A stretch of 53,905 bases of DNA from Desulfovibrio sp. (GTDB lineage: Bacteria > Desulfobacterota > Desulfovibrionia > Desulfovibrionales > Desulfovibrionaceae), in the NCBI GenBank assembly GCA_031269345.1, contig JAISZH010000168.1, positions 1-53,905 on the forward strand, in the 5' to 3' direction. The notes under the pieces are model-generated. The model worked only from the letters and a program-made list of their open reading frames with translations. It had not been told where the DNA came from and did not search any database. Position 1 is the stretch's first letter; each line of letters begins with the position of its first letter. A program made the translations under genes and the position numbers. This document shows, in pieces, positions 10,125 to 20,199 of the stretch.

Positions 10125-10724
10125 ATGAGACTTTCTCCCGAATTTCTGCGTAATCTGGCTGAGGCGTTAAGCCCTCTGTCGCATAGTCTGGCCGCTGGTG
10201 TGCTCATTCGCCCCATTCCCCAGCCGCCCCTGAAACTTTCCGGGGAAGAGGAACTGTCCGCCGAAGGTTCGGACAACCCCGTCGACCTGTGCCTGGATCT
10301 TGACCGCATGCTCAAAGAATGCGCCCCGGCCATGCGCGAGGCAATGCGGGAACTCCGCGAATGCGGTTCCGGCAGCCAGGAGCAACTTGAAGAAATAGTG
10401 GACGAGCTGGCTTCCCCCGCTCTGGACCTTGTGGACATGGCTCGCCGCGTCTGGGAATGCCCTTTCCCGCGCGAGGCGGAAACAGCGCGGATTATGCTGG
10501 CGACCCTGGCCGAGGCTCCGGTGACCCAGCTTCTGCAATGGATACTGGAGATCATGCATACGACCATAGATCCCTGGTCCATAGCCGACAACCCGGAACA
10601 TCCGGACATAAGCTTCGAGCTTGAAATCCCCGACCAGCCCGTGCGCGAGGCCCTTGCCCGCTGGCGCAAGCGCCACCCCGGCGTGCTGCCGGAGGAAGTA
10701 CTGCGCTACGAACACAAGTATTGA
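10125..10724 (+). CDS. Conserved hypothetical protein
   Basis: ORF from ATG 10125 in the same orientation as flanking genes; no recognised domain. Confidence 0.7.
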   Translation: MRLSPEFLRNLAEALSPLSHSLAAGVLIRPIPQPPLKLSGEEELSAEGSDNPVDLCLDLDRMLKECAPAMREAMRELRECGSGSQEQLEEIVDELASPALDLVDMARRVWECPFPREAETARIMLATLAEAPVTQLLQWILEIMHTTIDPWSIADNPEHPDISFELEIPDQPVREALARWRKRHPGVLPEEVLRYEHKY

Positions 10725-10850
10725 TGCCCGCATTGAAAAGCAACCTTTCCCTTGCGGCGAAGGCGGCCGTCGGGCGCCGTTCGGATTTCCACGCGAAAAT
10801 CTGTAAAATGGCGCATTTTCTTTGAAATCCGAATAAGACAGGCAAATCAC
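10722..10850 (+). repeat. Repeat family C, partial copy C2 (middle hairpins missing)
   Basis: tgatgcccgcattgaaaagcaacctttcc...gatttccacgcgaaaatctgtaaaatggcgcatttt. Confidence 0.6.
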
Positions 10851-10857
10851 AAATCCA

Positions 10858-11352
10858 ATGCCGCCGGCCCGCATCATCCCGCCCCCTCCGCCCGGGTTTT
10901 CCGGCTGGGAGGAACTCATGCGCGAAGCTCTCCATGAGGCCGAAGCGGCTGGACAGCGCGGCGAAGTGCCAATCGGGGCCTTGCTCGTCCGTTGGGACGG
11001 CGCCATATCAGGACGGGCCGGCAATGAGGTCGAGGGCCGGCGCGACCCCACGGCGCACGCGGAAATGCTCGCCCTGCGGCGGGCGGCGCGCGGGGCCGGG
11101 AGCGCCCGTCTCGAAGGATGCTTTTTGATCTCCACACTGGAGCCCTGCCTGATGTGCGCGGGAGCCTTGCCCCACGCCCGTCTGGCCGGTCTGGTCTACG
11201 GCGCCCGCGACGCTGCCGCCGGGGCGGTGGATTCCTGCCTGGAGGGACTGGACCAGCCTTTTTTGAACCACCGGGTCTGGCGCCTGGGCGGGGTGCTGGA
11301 AGACGAGTGCGCGAAACTGTTGCGCGATTTTTTCCTCGCCAGACGGACATGA
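10858..11352 (+). CDS. tadA: tRNA-specific adenosine deaminase
   Basis: PTAHAEMLALRRAA and TLEPCLMCAGAL zinc motifs. Confidence 0.92.
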   Translation: MPPARIIPPPPPGFSGWEELMREALHEAEAAGQRGEVPIGALLVRWDGAISGRAGNEVEGRRDPTAHAEMLALRRAARGAGSARLEGCFLISTLEPCLMCAGALPHARLAGLVYGARDAAAGAVDSCLEGLDQPFLNHRVWRLGGVLEDECAKLLRDFFLARRT

Positions 11353-12461
11353 GAGAAACAAAAGCCATCCATATCGGTGGGGTTCAGATCGGCGGCGGCG
11401 CTCCTGTTGTGGTGCAGAGCATGACCAACACCGATACCCGGGACGCGGAGGCCACGCTGGAGCAGATCGGGCGTCTGGCCCAAGCCGGTTGCGAACTGGC
11501 GCGCGTGGCCGTGCCGGACGAAAAGGCAATCGCCGCGCTGCCCCGCATCTGCGCTCTCTCTCCCCTGCCGGTCATAGCCGACATTCACTTCAGCAGCGCT
11601 CTTGCCGTTTCCTCCCTGGAGGCGGGCGCGGCCGCCCTGCGCATCAACCCCGGCAACATCGGCGGCGAGACAAGACTCGCCAGGGTCGCTGACGCCGCCA
11701 AGGCGCATCGGGCAAGCATAAGGATAGGGGTGAACGCCGGTTCTCTGGAAAAAGACCTGCTCGAACGCTATGGAGGGCCGGGGCCGGAAGCAATGGTGGA
11801 AAGCGCGCTCAACCACGCGCTGCTCCTTGAGCGGCACGGATTTGAGGATATCAAGCTCTCCCTGAAATCCTCAGACGTCATGAGCACCATAGCCGCCTGC
11901 CGTCTGGCGGCGAAACGGTGCGCCTATCCCCTGCATCTCGGCGTCACCGAAGCCGGCACCCTGGCGCGCGGCCTGGTGAAATCGGCGCTGGGCATAGGCA
12001 TCTTGCTCTCCGAAGGGATTGGAGATACAATAAGAGTTTCGCTTACGCACGATCCGGTGCGGGAAGTCGCGGCCGCCTACCATATCCTTGGGGCATTGAA
12101 CCTGAGACGGCGCGGGCCGGAAATAATCTCCTGCCCGACTTGCGGACGCACGGAAATCGACCTCATAGGGCTCGCTGAAGCCGTAGAGGACAAACTGCAG
12201 GGTATTGCGGAGCATTTTACGGTGGCCGTGATGGGCTGCGTGGTCAACGGTCCCGGGGAAGCGCGCGAGGCCGATGTAGGCATAGCGGGCGGACGGGGGA
12301 AAGGCCTGATTTTCCGCAAGGGAAAAGTTTCCCGCAGCGTCAGCGGAGATCGCGCGGCGTTGCTCGCCGCCCTGGAAAGAGAGATTGACCTAATGCGGCG
12401 GGAAGCGCCCGGAGATCGAACGTTTGCGGCTGATCCCCGAATTTACGCGGCGGATGATTGA
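11349..12461 (+). CDS. ispG: 4-hydroxy-3-methylbut-2-en-1-yl diphosphate synthase (flavodoxin)
   Basis: IHIGGVQIGGGAPVVVQSMTNTDTRDAEATL, SCPTCGRTEIDL, MGCVVNGPGEAREADVGIAGG; ATG 11349 overlaps tadA stop. Confidence 0.95.
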   Translation: MRETKAIHIGGVQIGGGAPVVVQSMTNTDTRDAEATLEQIGRLAQAGCELARVAVPDEKAIAALPRICALSPLPVIADIHFSSALAVSSLEAGAAALRINPGNIGGETRLARVADAAKAHRASIRIGVNAGSLEKDLLERYGGPGPEAMVESALNHALLLERHGFEDIKLSLKSSDVMSTIAACRLAAKRCAYPLHLGVTEAGTLARGLVKSALGIGILLSEGIGDTIRVSLTHDPVREVAAAYHILGALNLRRRGPEIISCPTCGRTEIDLIGLAEAVEDKLQGIAEHFTVAVMGCVVNGPGEAREADVGIAGGRGKGLIFRKGKVSRSVSGDRAALLAALEREIDLMRREAPGDRTFAADPRIYAADD

Positions 12462-12510
12462 ATTTCCTGGACAGAAGACTGAATTTCCGCCGAAAACAAG
12501 GAGTTGACGT

Positions 12511-12909
12511 ATGAAGAACGTGAAGAAGACCGTGGATTTCGTCCCGGACTTCGAAAAAGGCGGGGGGCTGATCCCGGTGATCGCCCAGGATGACAAAAGC
12601 GGCGAAGTGCTTATGCTGGCTTATATGAACGAGGATGCCTGGAAGAAAACCCTGGAGAGCGGAGAGGCGCATTACTGGAGCCGGAGCCGCAAAGCCCTGT
12701 GGCATAAGGGCGACACCTCCGGGCATGTGCAAAAGCTTGTATCCGCGCGCCTGGACTGCGACAACGACGCCCTGCTTTTACGCATTGAGCAGATCGGCGG
12801 CGCCGCCTGCCATGAAGGTTACAGGAGCTGTTTTTTCCGCGAACTGCGCAACGGAAGCGCCGCCTACTGTTCCCCCCTGATCTTCGACCCCGAGGAGGTC
12901 TATAAATAA
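12511..12909 (+). CDS. hisI: Phosphoribosyl-AMP cyclohydrolase
   Basis: [46 protein letters not shown]. Confidence 0.95.
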   Translation: MKNVKKTVDFVPDFEKGGGLIPVIAQDDKSGEVLMLAYMNEDAWKKTLESGEAHYWSRSRKALWHKGDTSGHVQKLVSARLDCDNDALLLRIEQIGGAACHEGYRSCFFRELRNGSAAYCSPLIFDPEEVYK

Positions 12910-13787
12910 TGTCCGGGCAAACTCTGAAACTGGCCATCCCCAAAGGTTCGCTGGAAGATGCCACACTCGCCCTCTTCGCCAGGTCCGGATGGAAAATTTC
13001 CATGCAGCACCGCAATTATTTCCCGGCAGTAAATGACCCGGAGCTTTCCATCAGCCTTTGCCGCCCGCAGGAAATGGGCATGTACGTCGGCGAAGGCATT
13101 CTTGACGCCGGCCTCACCGGCAAGGACTGGGCCATGGAAAGCGGCGCGGATTTGGTGGTCGTTGCGGATCTGGTTTACTCCAAGCTGAGCAATCGCCCGG
13201 CCCACTGGGTTCTGGCCGTAGCCGGGGATTCTCCCTATCACAAGCCGGAGGATCTGGCGGGCAAACGCGTTGCCACCGAAATTATGGGTCTCACCCGGAA
13301 ATATTTTGAAGGGCGCAATATCCCCGTGACCATAAACTACTCGTGGGGGGCGACCGAGGCCAAAGTCATAGAAGGTCTGGCCGACGCCATAGTGGAAGTC
13401 ACGGAAACCGGCGCTACCATCCGGGCCAACGGATTGCGCGTCATTGACGAAGTTCTGGCTACCAACACCCAATTAATCGCAAACCGCGAGGCCTGGGCCG
13501 ACCCCTGGAAGCGCAAAAAAATCGAACAGATTACCATGCTCCTGCAGGGCGCTCTGCGGGCGGAGTCTCTGGTGGGGGTCAAGATGAACGTCCCGGCGGG
13601 CAGACTGGACGCTGTTCTGGCCCTCGTGCCCTCCCTGAATTCTCCGACCATCGCGCATCTGCACGATTCCGACTGGCTCTCTCTGGAAATAGTGATTGAA
13701 ACCAGCGTGGTGCGTGAACTCATCCCCATGCTGGTGGAAGCCGGGGCGCAGGGCATCATAGAATACTCATTGAACAAGGTGATATGA
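12909..13787 (+). CDS. hisG: ATP phosphoribosyltransferase (long form)
   Basis: LKLAIPKGSLEDATLALFARSGW, DAGLTGKDW, C-terminal regulatory domain. Confidence 0.95.
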   Translation: MSGQTLKLAIPKGSLEDATLALFARSGWKISMQHRNYFPAVNDPELSISLCRPQEMGMYVGEGILDAGLTGKDWAMESGADLVVVADLVYSKLSNRPAHWVLAVAGDSPYHKPEDLAGKRVATEIMGLTRKYFEGRNIPVTINYSWGATEAKVIEGLADAIVEVTETGATIRANGLRVIDEVLATNTQLIANREAWADPWKRKKIEQITMLLQGALRAESLVGVKMNVPAGRLDAVLALVPSLNSPTIAHLHDSDWLSLEIVIETSVVRELIPMLVEAGAQGIIEYSLNKVI

Positions 13788-14872
13788 ACGCAAGACAGGG
13801 CTGCGGCGCTGAAGTCCGTCCCGGCGGAGAATGCGTCAGCTCCGGCGACGCCCGCGTCAGCTCCGGCGATGCCCGCATCAGCCCCGGCGGCGCCCGCGTC
13901 AGCCCCGGCGACGCCCGCATCAGCCCCGGCGATGGGGGCGCCCGTCCAGGCGGCGCGCCAGGCTTCCCCCTGAAGCCACGGCATATCTATGGGATTCTCG
14001 GGGATCGCCTGGGGCACAGCTTAAGCCCGGCCTTTCACAACTTGGCTTTCGCCCGCGCCGGCTATCCCGGAGTCTATTGTCTTTTTGAAAGACAAAAGGA
14101 GTCTTTGCCGGAATTTTTCCGGGCCGCGCGTGCCCTGCCCCTGGCGGGCTTGAGCGTCACCATTCCCCACAAGGAGCATGTGCTCCCTTTCCTTGACCGG
14201 CTCAGCGACCGGGCTCGTCTGGCGGGGGCCGTGAATACCGTGCTTTTCGCCGCGGAAGGGGTTTTGGGGGACAATACGGATATAGCCGGATTTCTTTCGC
14301 CTCTGCGCGATTATGCGGCAAAAATGAAATTCCCTGACGAAGCGTTGGTCCTCGGGGCCGGCGGGGCCGCCCGCGCCGTACTGGCCGGTCTGCTGGAACT
14401 GGGATTTGCGAAAGTCAGCGTAGCGGCCCGCCGTCCGGAAAAGGCGCGCGAGTTGCTGGCAGCCCTGCCTTGGGAGAAGACGACCCGGATTTTTGCTTTG
14501 GCCTGGGAGGATCGAGTGTCGGCCCTGAGCGGGAGAGAGGGGGTGCTGGTGGTCAATGCGACCCCGCTTGGCATGCAGGGCGTGCATCCGGGCGCAAATC
14601 CGCTTCCCGATGAGGCGTTTGCCCTGCTTTGCCGAAAAGAGGGAGAAAACCTGGCCGGTGCGGACAAAGCCGCCCCTTCCCTGGTTTATGATCTGGTGTA
14701 TGCCCCCCGGCTTACCCCTTTTCTTGCGGCGGCGCGGGAGCGGGGGCTGGCCTGCCTGGACGGAACGGGTTTTTTCGTCGCTCAGGCCGCCGCGCAATTT
14801 TGCCTCTGGACCGGACTCGAACTCTCCCTTGCGGATGCCGGACGGATTTTGGAAGAATATGGCATCAAATAG
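13784..14872 (+). CDS. aroE: Shikimate dehydrogenase with N-terminal repeat extension
   Basis: YGILGDRLGHSLSPAFHN, VTIPHKEH, LGAGGAARAVLAGL; ATGA overlap with hisG. Confidence 0.93.
   Translation: MNARQGCGAEVRPGGECVSSGDARVSSGDARISPGGARVSPGDARISPGDGGARPGGAPGFPLKPRHIYGILGDRLGHSLSPAFHNLAFARAGYPGVYCLFERQKESLPEFFRAARALPLAGLSVTIPHKEHVLPFLDRLSDRARLAGAVNTVLFAAEGVLGDNTDIAGFLSPLRDYAAKMKFPDEALVLGAGGAARAVLAGLLELGFAKVSVAARRPEKARELLAALPWEKTTRIFALAWEDRVSALSGREGVLVVNATPLGMQGVHPGANPLPDEAFALLCRKEGENLAGADKAAPSLVYDLVYAPRLTPFLAAARERGLACLDGTGFFVAQAAAQFCLWTGLELSLADAGRILEEYGIK
13833..13937 (+). repeat. In-frame tandem repeat, 5 x 21 bp, inside aroE 5' end
   Basis: Units gc(g/a)tcagc(t/c)ccggcg(a/g)(c/t)g(ccc/ggg) encoding (V/I)S(S/P)G(D/G)AR. 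Confidence 0.9.
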
Positions 14873-14896
14873 TCGAAAAAGAGAAGGATACGCATC

Positions 14897-15448
14897 ATGT
14901 TGACTGTCCGTAACGCCGCCCTGTTTTTCTCCGCCCCGTGCCTTCTGTCCCTTCTCTTTACAGCCTTGCCCATCCTGCCCGGCATACAGGCCAAGGCCGG
15001 GTCTTCCCCCGTTCATCTCGCGGCCGGTCCCGTCCGCGGACTGGGCACGCTCAGACCGCTTCCGCCCCTGCGCGCTTCTCCCCCTTCCCCATACAGCAAC
15101 AACCCTCAGGATTTCCACAGGGGCTATGTCGGCAACAGTCCGAACGATCCCTGGCACAGGGACAACGACTTCAAAGCCCGCGACTACCAGTTGCGCTATG
15201 GTCCCCAGCCGGAATACGCCGCCCCTCCGAGATCTTACGATCCGGCGGCCCCAGGCCCGAGCATCGACCCGCCTTCAGTCCTCTCCGGGCCTGACATGCC
15301 GGAATCCTTGGACAAAAAAACCATGCCCCTTATCCCGGACCCGGCGCGGGCGCAAAAAAAATCCGCGCGCGCCGGAAAAACCGCCCGCGACGCTGAAAAA
15401 CACAGCCCGGGCGACGCGGATTCCCTGCGCCGCATCGCCCCGAACTGA
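14897..15448 (+). CDS. Secreted proline-rich hypothetical protein
   Basis: N-terminal hydrophobic signal-like segment then P/S/R-rich region. Confidence 0.6.
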   Translation: MLTVRNAALFFSAPCLLSLLFTALPILPGIQAKAGSSPVHLAAGPVRGLGTLRPLPPLRASPPSPYSNNPQDFHRGYVGNSPNDPWHRDNDFKARDYQLRYGPQPEYAAPPRSYDPAAPGPSIDPPSVLSGPDMPESLDKKTMPLIPDPARAQKKSARAGKTARDAEKHSPGDADSLRRIAPN

Positions 15449-15635
15449 ACGCGCCGGTCTTTGCCCCTTCACCCATAACATATTGGTTGTACTCCATCAT
15501 TTTAAAAAATACAAAAAATTTCCCCCCAACCTCTTTTCAAGAGCGAATACGGCATTATAATTAGCTCGTTTCGGGGATATTTTCCCAACTACATGGAAAC
15601 CAGAAAAACTCAATTTTCCCGGAGGTTCTTGCATT

Positions 15636-15923
15636 ATGAAGCTTACGCCCCTTAACGACCGTGTCCTGGTCAAGCGCCTTGAAAGCGAAGAAAAGACCGC
15701 TGGAGGCCTGTTTATCCCGGATACCGCCAAGGAGAAACCCTCCAAAGGCGAAGTCATCGCTGTGGGACCCGGCAAAACCGCTGAAAACGGCAAGGCCATC
15801 GCTATGACCGTGAAGGCCGGCGATGCGGTGCTGTTCAACAAATACGCCGGCACTGAGATCAAACTGGACGGAGTGGATCACCTGGTCATGCGTGAAGACG
15901 ACATTCTCGCCATCATCGGCTGA
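15636..15923 (+). CDS. groES: Co-chaperonin GroES
   Basis: [46 protein letters not shown]. Confidence 0.97.
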   Translation: MKLTPLNDRVLVKRLESEEKTAGGLFIPDTAKEKPSKGEVIAVGPGKTAENGKAIAMTVKAGDAVLFNKYAGTEIKLDGVDHLVMREDDILAIIG

Positions 15924-15968
15924 TCGCCCTAATAACCCGCAAAAAGCAAATTTCAGGAGTAATTAAAG

Positions 15969-17618
15969 ATGCCCGCCAAAGAACTGATTTTCGATTCCAA
16001 AGCCCGCGAGCGCCTTTGCCGGGGCGTGGATGTCCTTGCCAACGCGGTCAAAGTGACCCTCGGTCCAAAAGGCCGCAATGTGGTTATTGAAAAATCCTAC
16101 GGCTCGCCGGTGATCACCAAGGACGGAGTAACCGTCGCCAAGGAAATCGAACTTGAGGACAAGTTTGAGAACATGGGCGCGCAGATGGTCAAGGAAGTCG
16201 CTTCCAAAACCAGCGATATCGCCGGCGACGGCACCACCACGGCAACCATTCTTGCCCAGGTCATTTACAAAGACGGGGTGAAGCTGGTGGCCGCCGGGCG
16301 CAATCCCATGTCCATCAAGCGCGGTATCGACAAAGCCGTCGCCCGCCTTGTCATTGAGCTTGAAAGCATAGCCAAGCCCACCCGCGACCCGAAGGAAATA
16401 GCCCAGGTCGGCACCATCTCCGCCAACGCCGACAGCACTATCGGCAACATCATCGCTGAGGCCATGGGCAAAGTGGGCAAGGAAGGGGTGATCACCGTGG
16501 AGGAAGCCAAGGGCTTGGAAACAACCCTTGAGGTTGTGGAAGGAATGATGTTTGACCGCGGTTATCTCTCTCCCTATTTCGTCACCAACGCGGACAAGAT
16601 GATCTGCGAAATGGACGAGCCGCTCATCCTCATCAACGAGAAGAAGGTATCCAGCATGAAGGAAATGCTGCCCGTGCTTGAGCAGGTCGTCAAGATGGGC
16701 CGTCCTTTGGTCGTTATCGCCGAGGATGTGGACGGCGAGGCCCTGGCTACCCTGGTGCTGAACAAACTGCGCGGTTCCCTGCAGGTTGTGGCCGTCAAGG
16801 CCCCCGGCTTCGGAGACCGCAGAAAGGCCATGCTTCAGGATATCGCCATCCTTACCGGCGGCCAGGTCGTATCCGAGGAGATGGGCACAAAGCTTGAAAA
16901 CCTCTCCTTGTCCGATCTCGGCACCGCCAAGCGCGTGCTGATCGACAAGGACAACACCACCATAATCGACGGCGCCGGCAAATCCGATGACATCAAGGCC
17001 AGGGTCAAACAGATCCGCGCCCAGATTGAGGAAACCACCTCCGATTATGATCGCGAAAAACTTCAGGAACGTCTGGCCAAGATCGTGGGCGGCGTGGCCG
17101 TCATCCATGTCGGCGCGGCCACGGAGACGGAAATGAAGGAAAAGAAAGACCGCGTGGAGGACGCCCTGCACGCCACCCGCGCGGCCGTTGAGGAAGGCAT
17201 CGTGCCGGGCGGCGGCGTTGCTTATCTGCGCATATCCAGGGCCTTAGACGACGTGAAGCCGGCGGACGACGACGAGGCCGCCGCGGTTTCCCTGGTGCGC
17301 CGGGCCATTGAGGAACCACTGCGCCAGATCGCCAACAATGCTGGCTTTGAGGGCAGCATAGTCGTGGAGAAAGTGCGCGAGCACAAGGACGGCTACGGTT
17401 TTGACGCAGCCATAGGCGAATACTGCGATCTGAACAAGGCCGGGATCATCGATCCCAAGAAGGTGGCGCGCATCGCCCTGCAGAACGCGGCTTCCGTCGC
17501 CTCTCTGCTCCTTACCACCGAATGCGCCGTGGCCGAAAAGCCTGAGCCCAAGAAAGACATGCCCCCGATGGGTGGCGGAATGGGCGGCGGAATGGGCGGA
17601 ATGGGCGGTATGTACTAG
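15969..17618 (+). CDS. groEL: Chaperonin GroEL
   Basis: [47 protein letters not shown] tail. Confidence 0.98.
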   Translation: MPAKELIFDSKARERLCRGVDVLANAVKVTLGPKGRNVVIEKSYGSPVITKDGVTVAKEIELEDKFENMGAQMVKEVASKTSDIAGDGTTTATILAQVIYKDGVKLVAAGRNPMSIKRGIDKAVARLVIELESIAKPTRDPKEIAQVGTISANADSTIGNIIAEAMGKVGKEGVITVEEAKGLETTLEVVEGMMFDRGYLSPYFVTNADKMICEMDEPLILINEKKVSSMKEMLPVLEQVVKMGRPLVVIAEDVDGEALATLVLNKLRGSLQVVAVKAPGFGDRRKAMLQDIAILTGGQVVSEEMGTKLENLSLSDLGTAKRVLIDKDNTTIIDGAGKSDDIKARVKQIRAQIEETTSDYDREKLQERLAKIVGGVAVIHVGAATETEMKEKKDRVEDALHATRAAVEEGIVPGGGVAYLRISRALDDVKPADDDEAAAVSLVRRAIEEPLRQIANNAGFEGSIVVEKVREHKDGYGFDAAIGEYCDLNKAGIIDPKKVARIALQNAASVASLLLTTECAVAEKPEPKKDMPPMGGGMGGGMGGMGGMY

Positions 17619-17713
17619 TGCTCACGCCGCCTTCGGCGGCGCGCCCCCCCTTGCGGGGTTGCGACTATTGCCGCGTGACGCGACAATAGTCCGCCGGAAT
17701 ACCCGAAAAAGCA

Positions 17714-17766
17714 AAAACGGCAGCGGCCCGCTTCCCCCCAACGGGAAACGGGCCGCTGTTTTTTTC
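17714..17766 (+). terminator. Intrinsic terminator downstream of groEL
   Basis: cagcggcccg...cgggccgctgttttttt. Confidence 0.85.
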
Positions 17767-17842
17767 ATCTGAATTGGCATTGTCAAGCGGAGGGCGCGCG
17801 CGTATACTCCAGTCTCCCGATCAGGCCCGGTCCGGGTCTGAT

Positions 17843-17990
17843 TACTGATATCCGCATTGAAAAGTAAACTTTTCCCCGCGGAGAATCGTCAGCCGAAAAT
17901 GCGGTTTTCGGCTGACTGTCGCCGCTTTGCGGCGACAGCGGCCGCCGGGCCGCTGTTCAGATTTCCAGGCGGAAATCTGTAATCAGTGCA
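17843..17990 (+). repeat. Repeat family C, full-length copy C3
   Basis: actgatatccgcattgaaaagtaaacttttc; tcagccgaaaatgcggttttcggctga; gtcgccgctttgcggcgac; acagcggccgccgggccgctgt; agatttccaggcggaaatct. Confidence 0.85.
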
Positions 17991-18051
17991 TTGATAACTT
18001 GTAAATTCTCCCGATCAGGCCATAAAAGCCGCCGGGGATGGAGAGATTGTC

Positions 18052-18963
18052 ATGCGTCTAGTCACCCGCTCCGATTTCGACGGACTTGCCTGCGCCGTGC
18101 TTCTTAACTATTTGGGTCTGATTGATCAGTATCAATTCGCCCACCCCAAGGACATTCAAGATGGCCTGATCGAAGCAAACGAAAACGACATTCTGGCAAA
18201 CGTGCCTTACGTCAAGGGCTGCGGCATGTGGTTCGACCACCACAGCAGCGAAAACGAGCGCGTCGGCACCATAGAGGTCAAGGGCAGTTCCCGGCTTTCG
18301 CCAAGCGCCGCCCGCGTGATCTGGGATTATTACGGCGGCCGCTCCAAGTTTCCCGCTGCGTTGGACGCCATGCTGGAAGGCGTTGACAAGATGGACAGCG
18401 GCAGGCTTACGGCCGAAGAGATTAAAAATCCCGGCGGATGGGTGCTGCTGGGCTTTGTCATGGACCCCCGTACGGGACTTGGGCGCTATCGCGACTACCG
18501 CATAAGCAATTACCAGCTCATGCTGGACATGATAGGATACTGCTCAAGCAAATCCGCGGAGGAAATCCTTGACCTCCCCGACGTGAAAGAACGCACCGTG
18601 CGCTATTTCACACAGCAGAAAGAGTTTGAAGCAATGCTCAAACGTTGCTCCTCTGTTCACGGCAACGTGCTTTATGTGGATTTGCGCAACGAAGAGGAAA
18701 TTTTCTCCGGAAACAGATTCACCGCTTATGCCCTGTACCCGGAGTGCAACGTCAGCATACAGGTGATCTGGGGTCTGAAAAAACAGAACGTGGTGGCGAC
18801 TGTGGGACACTCGATTTTGAACCGCACCTGCTCCGTGGACGTGGGCAGCCTGATGCTCAAATACGGCGGAGGCGGCCACCTGCGGGTCGGGACCTGCCAG
18901 TTGCCCACTGAAAAGGCCGATGAGAGCATTCAGGAAATACTGAGCGCCATGCAGGGGCGATAG
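18052..18963 (+). CDS. DHH-type phosphoesterase / exopolyphosphatase-like protein
   Basis: RSDFDGLACAVLL, WFDHHSSE, C-terminal GGGGHLRVGTCQ. Confidence 0.8.
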   Translation: MRLVTRSDFDGLACAVLLNYLGLIDQYQFAHPKDIQDGLIEANENDILANVPYVKGCGMWFDHHSSENERVGTIEVKGSSRLSPSAARVIWDYYGGRSKFPAALDAMLEGVDKMDSGRLTAEEIKNPGGWVLLGFVMDPRTGLGRYRDYRISNYQLMLDMIGYCSSKSAEEILDLPDVKERTVRYFTQQKEFEAMLKRCSSVHGNVLYVDLRNEEEIFSGNRFTAYALYPECNVSIQVIWGLKKQNVVATVGHSILNRTCSVDVGSLMLKYGGGGHLRVGTCQLPTEKADESIQEILSAMQGR

Positions 18964-18976
18964 CGTTTACACCCGG

Positions 18977-19189
18977 ATGGAGCAAAAGACAAAAGAACTC
19001 GTCATCAACGGCGAGAGCCGTCTGTGCGCAGCGCACAGCCTCTCCGATCTTCTGAAGGAGCTCGGCCTCGGGGAGAGCGCCGTCGTTGCTGAAATCAATG
19101 GTAAAATCGTCAGCCGGCAGGACTTCGCCGTGACAATTCTCGCCTTTGGCGATAAAATCGAACTGGCGCGCTTTGTCGGCGGAGGCTGA
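18977..19189 (+). CDS. thiS: Sulfur carrier protein ThiS
   Basis: 70 aa ending FVGGG, upstream of thiG. Confidence 0.88.
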   Translation: MEQKTKELVINGESRLCAAHSLSDLLKELGLGESAVVAEINGKIVSRQDFAVTILAFGDKIELARFVGGG

Positions 19190-19215
19190 AACGCCGGGCG
19201 CAACGGAACAGGCAT

Positions 19216-20049
19216 ATGGATAATTCAGCGCAAGCGCCGCTACAAACGGCCGAAGACCCTTTGTTCATAGGCGGGGTGGGCCTTAAGTCCCGTCTTTTTC
19301 TCGGCACCGGCAAGCTGGGGAGGGAAGAACTGATCCCGGAGATTGTCGCGGCCGCGGGCGTCCAGGTGATAACCGTGGCCTTGCGCCGGGTGGACCTGAG
19401 CGACAAAAGCGGCAACGTTCTCTCCCACATACCCGTGCACGTACAACTTCTGCCCAACACCTCCGGGGCGCGCACCGCCGAGGAGGCCGTGCGCATCGCC
19501 CGTCTGGCCAGGGCCTGCGGAACCGGGAACTGGATCAAAATTGAAGTAATCAACGACTCCGTAAACCTGCTGCCGGACGGCTATGGCACGGCCAAAGCCA
19601 CGGAAATCCTGGCCAAAGAGGGTTTCGTGGTCCTGCCTTACATCAATCCCGACCTTTATGTGGCGAGAGACCTGGTCAACGCGGGGGCGGCGGCGGTGAT
19701 GCCCCTGGGAGCGCCAATAGGCAGCAACAGGGGCTTGCGGACCAAAGAGATGATCCGCATCCTCATTGAAGAAATAGATTTGCCGATAATTGTGGACGCG
19801 GGACTCGGGGTTCCTTCGCACGCCTGCGAAGCCATGGAAATGGGCGCGGCGGCCTGCCTGATCAACACGGCCATAGCGACGGCCTCCGATCCGGTGCATA
19901 TGGCCGAAGCCTTCGGGTTGGCCGTAGCCGCCGGACGCGCCGCCCTTCTGGCCGGGCCGGGCCGTTCCCTGGTCGCCGGCGCCTCCGCCTCCTCCCCGGA
20001 AACAGGCAAACTTACCGCTTTTCTTGAGGCGAACGCCGCTTCCGGATGA
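19216..20049 (+). CDS. thiG: Thiazole synthase
   Basis: [46 protein letters not shown]. Confidence 0.95.
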   Translation: MDNSAQAPLQTAEDPLFIGGVGLKSRLFLGTGKLGREELIPEIVAAAGVQVITVALRRVDLSDKSGNVLSHIPVHVQLLPNTSGARTAEEAVRIARLARACGTGNWIKIEVINDSVNLLPDGYGTAKATEILAKEGFVVLPYINPDLYVARDLVNAGAAAVMPLGAPIGSNRGLRTKEMIRILIEEIDLPIIVDAGLGVPSHACEAMEMGAAACLINTAIATASDPVHMAEAFGLAVAAGRAALLAGPGRSLVAGASASSPETGKLTAFLEANAASG

Positions 20050-20051
20050 AG

Positions 20052-20198
20052 TTTCGGCTACAGATTTCCGCATGGAAATCCGAACAGCGGCCCGGCGGCC
20101 GCTGTCGCCGCGAAGCGGCGCAAGCCAGCCGAAAACAGCGTTTTCGGCTGACGATCTTCCGCAGGGAAAAGTTTACTTTTCAATGCGGATATCAGTAA
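20052..20198 (-). repeat. Repeat family C, copy C4 (reverse orientation), filling the thiG-thiH gap
   Basis: agatttccgcatggaaat...cagcggcccggcggccgctg...gccgaaaacagcgttttcggctgac...gtttacttttcaatgcggatatcagtaatt. Confidence 0.85.
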
Positions 20199-20199
20199 T

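Noticed and set aside
15490-15632. CIRCE or sigma-32 element upstream of groES
   Set aside because: No TTAGCACTC-N9-GAGTGCTAA inverted repeat and no convincing sigma-32 promoter; a TATAAT at 15556 exists but has a poor -35.
15963-17171. 402-aa minus-strand ORF
   Set aside because: Antisense shadow of groEL.
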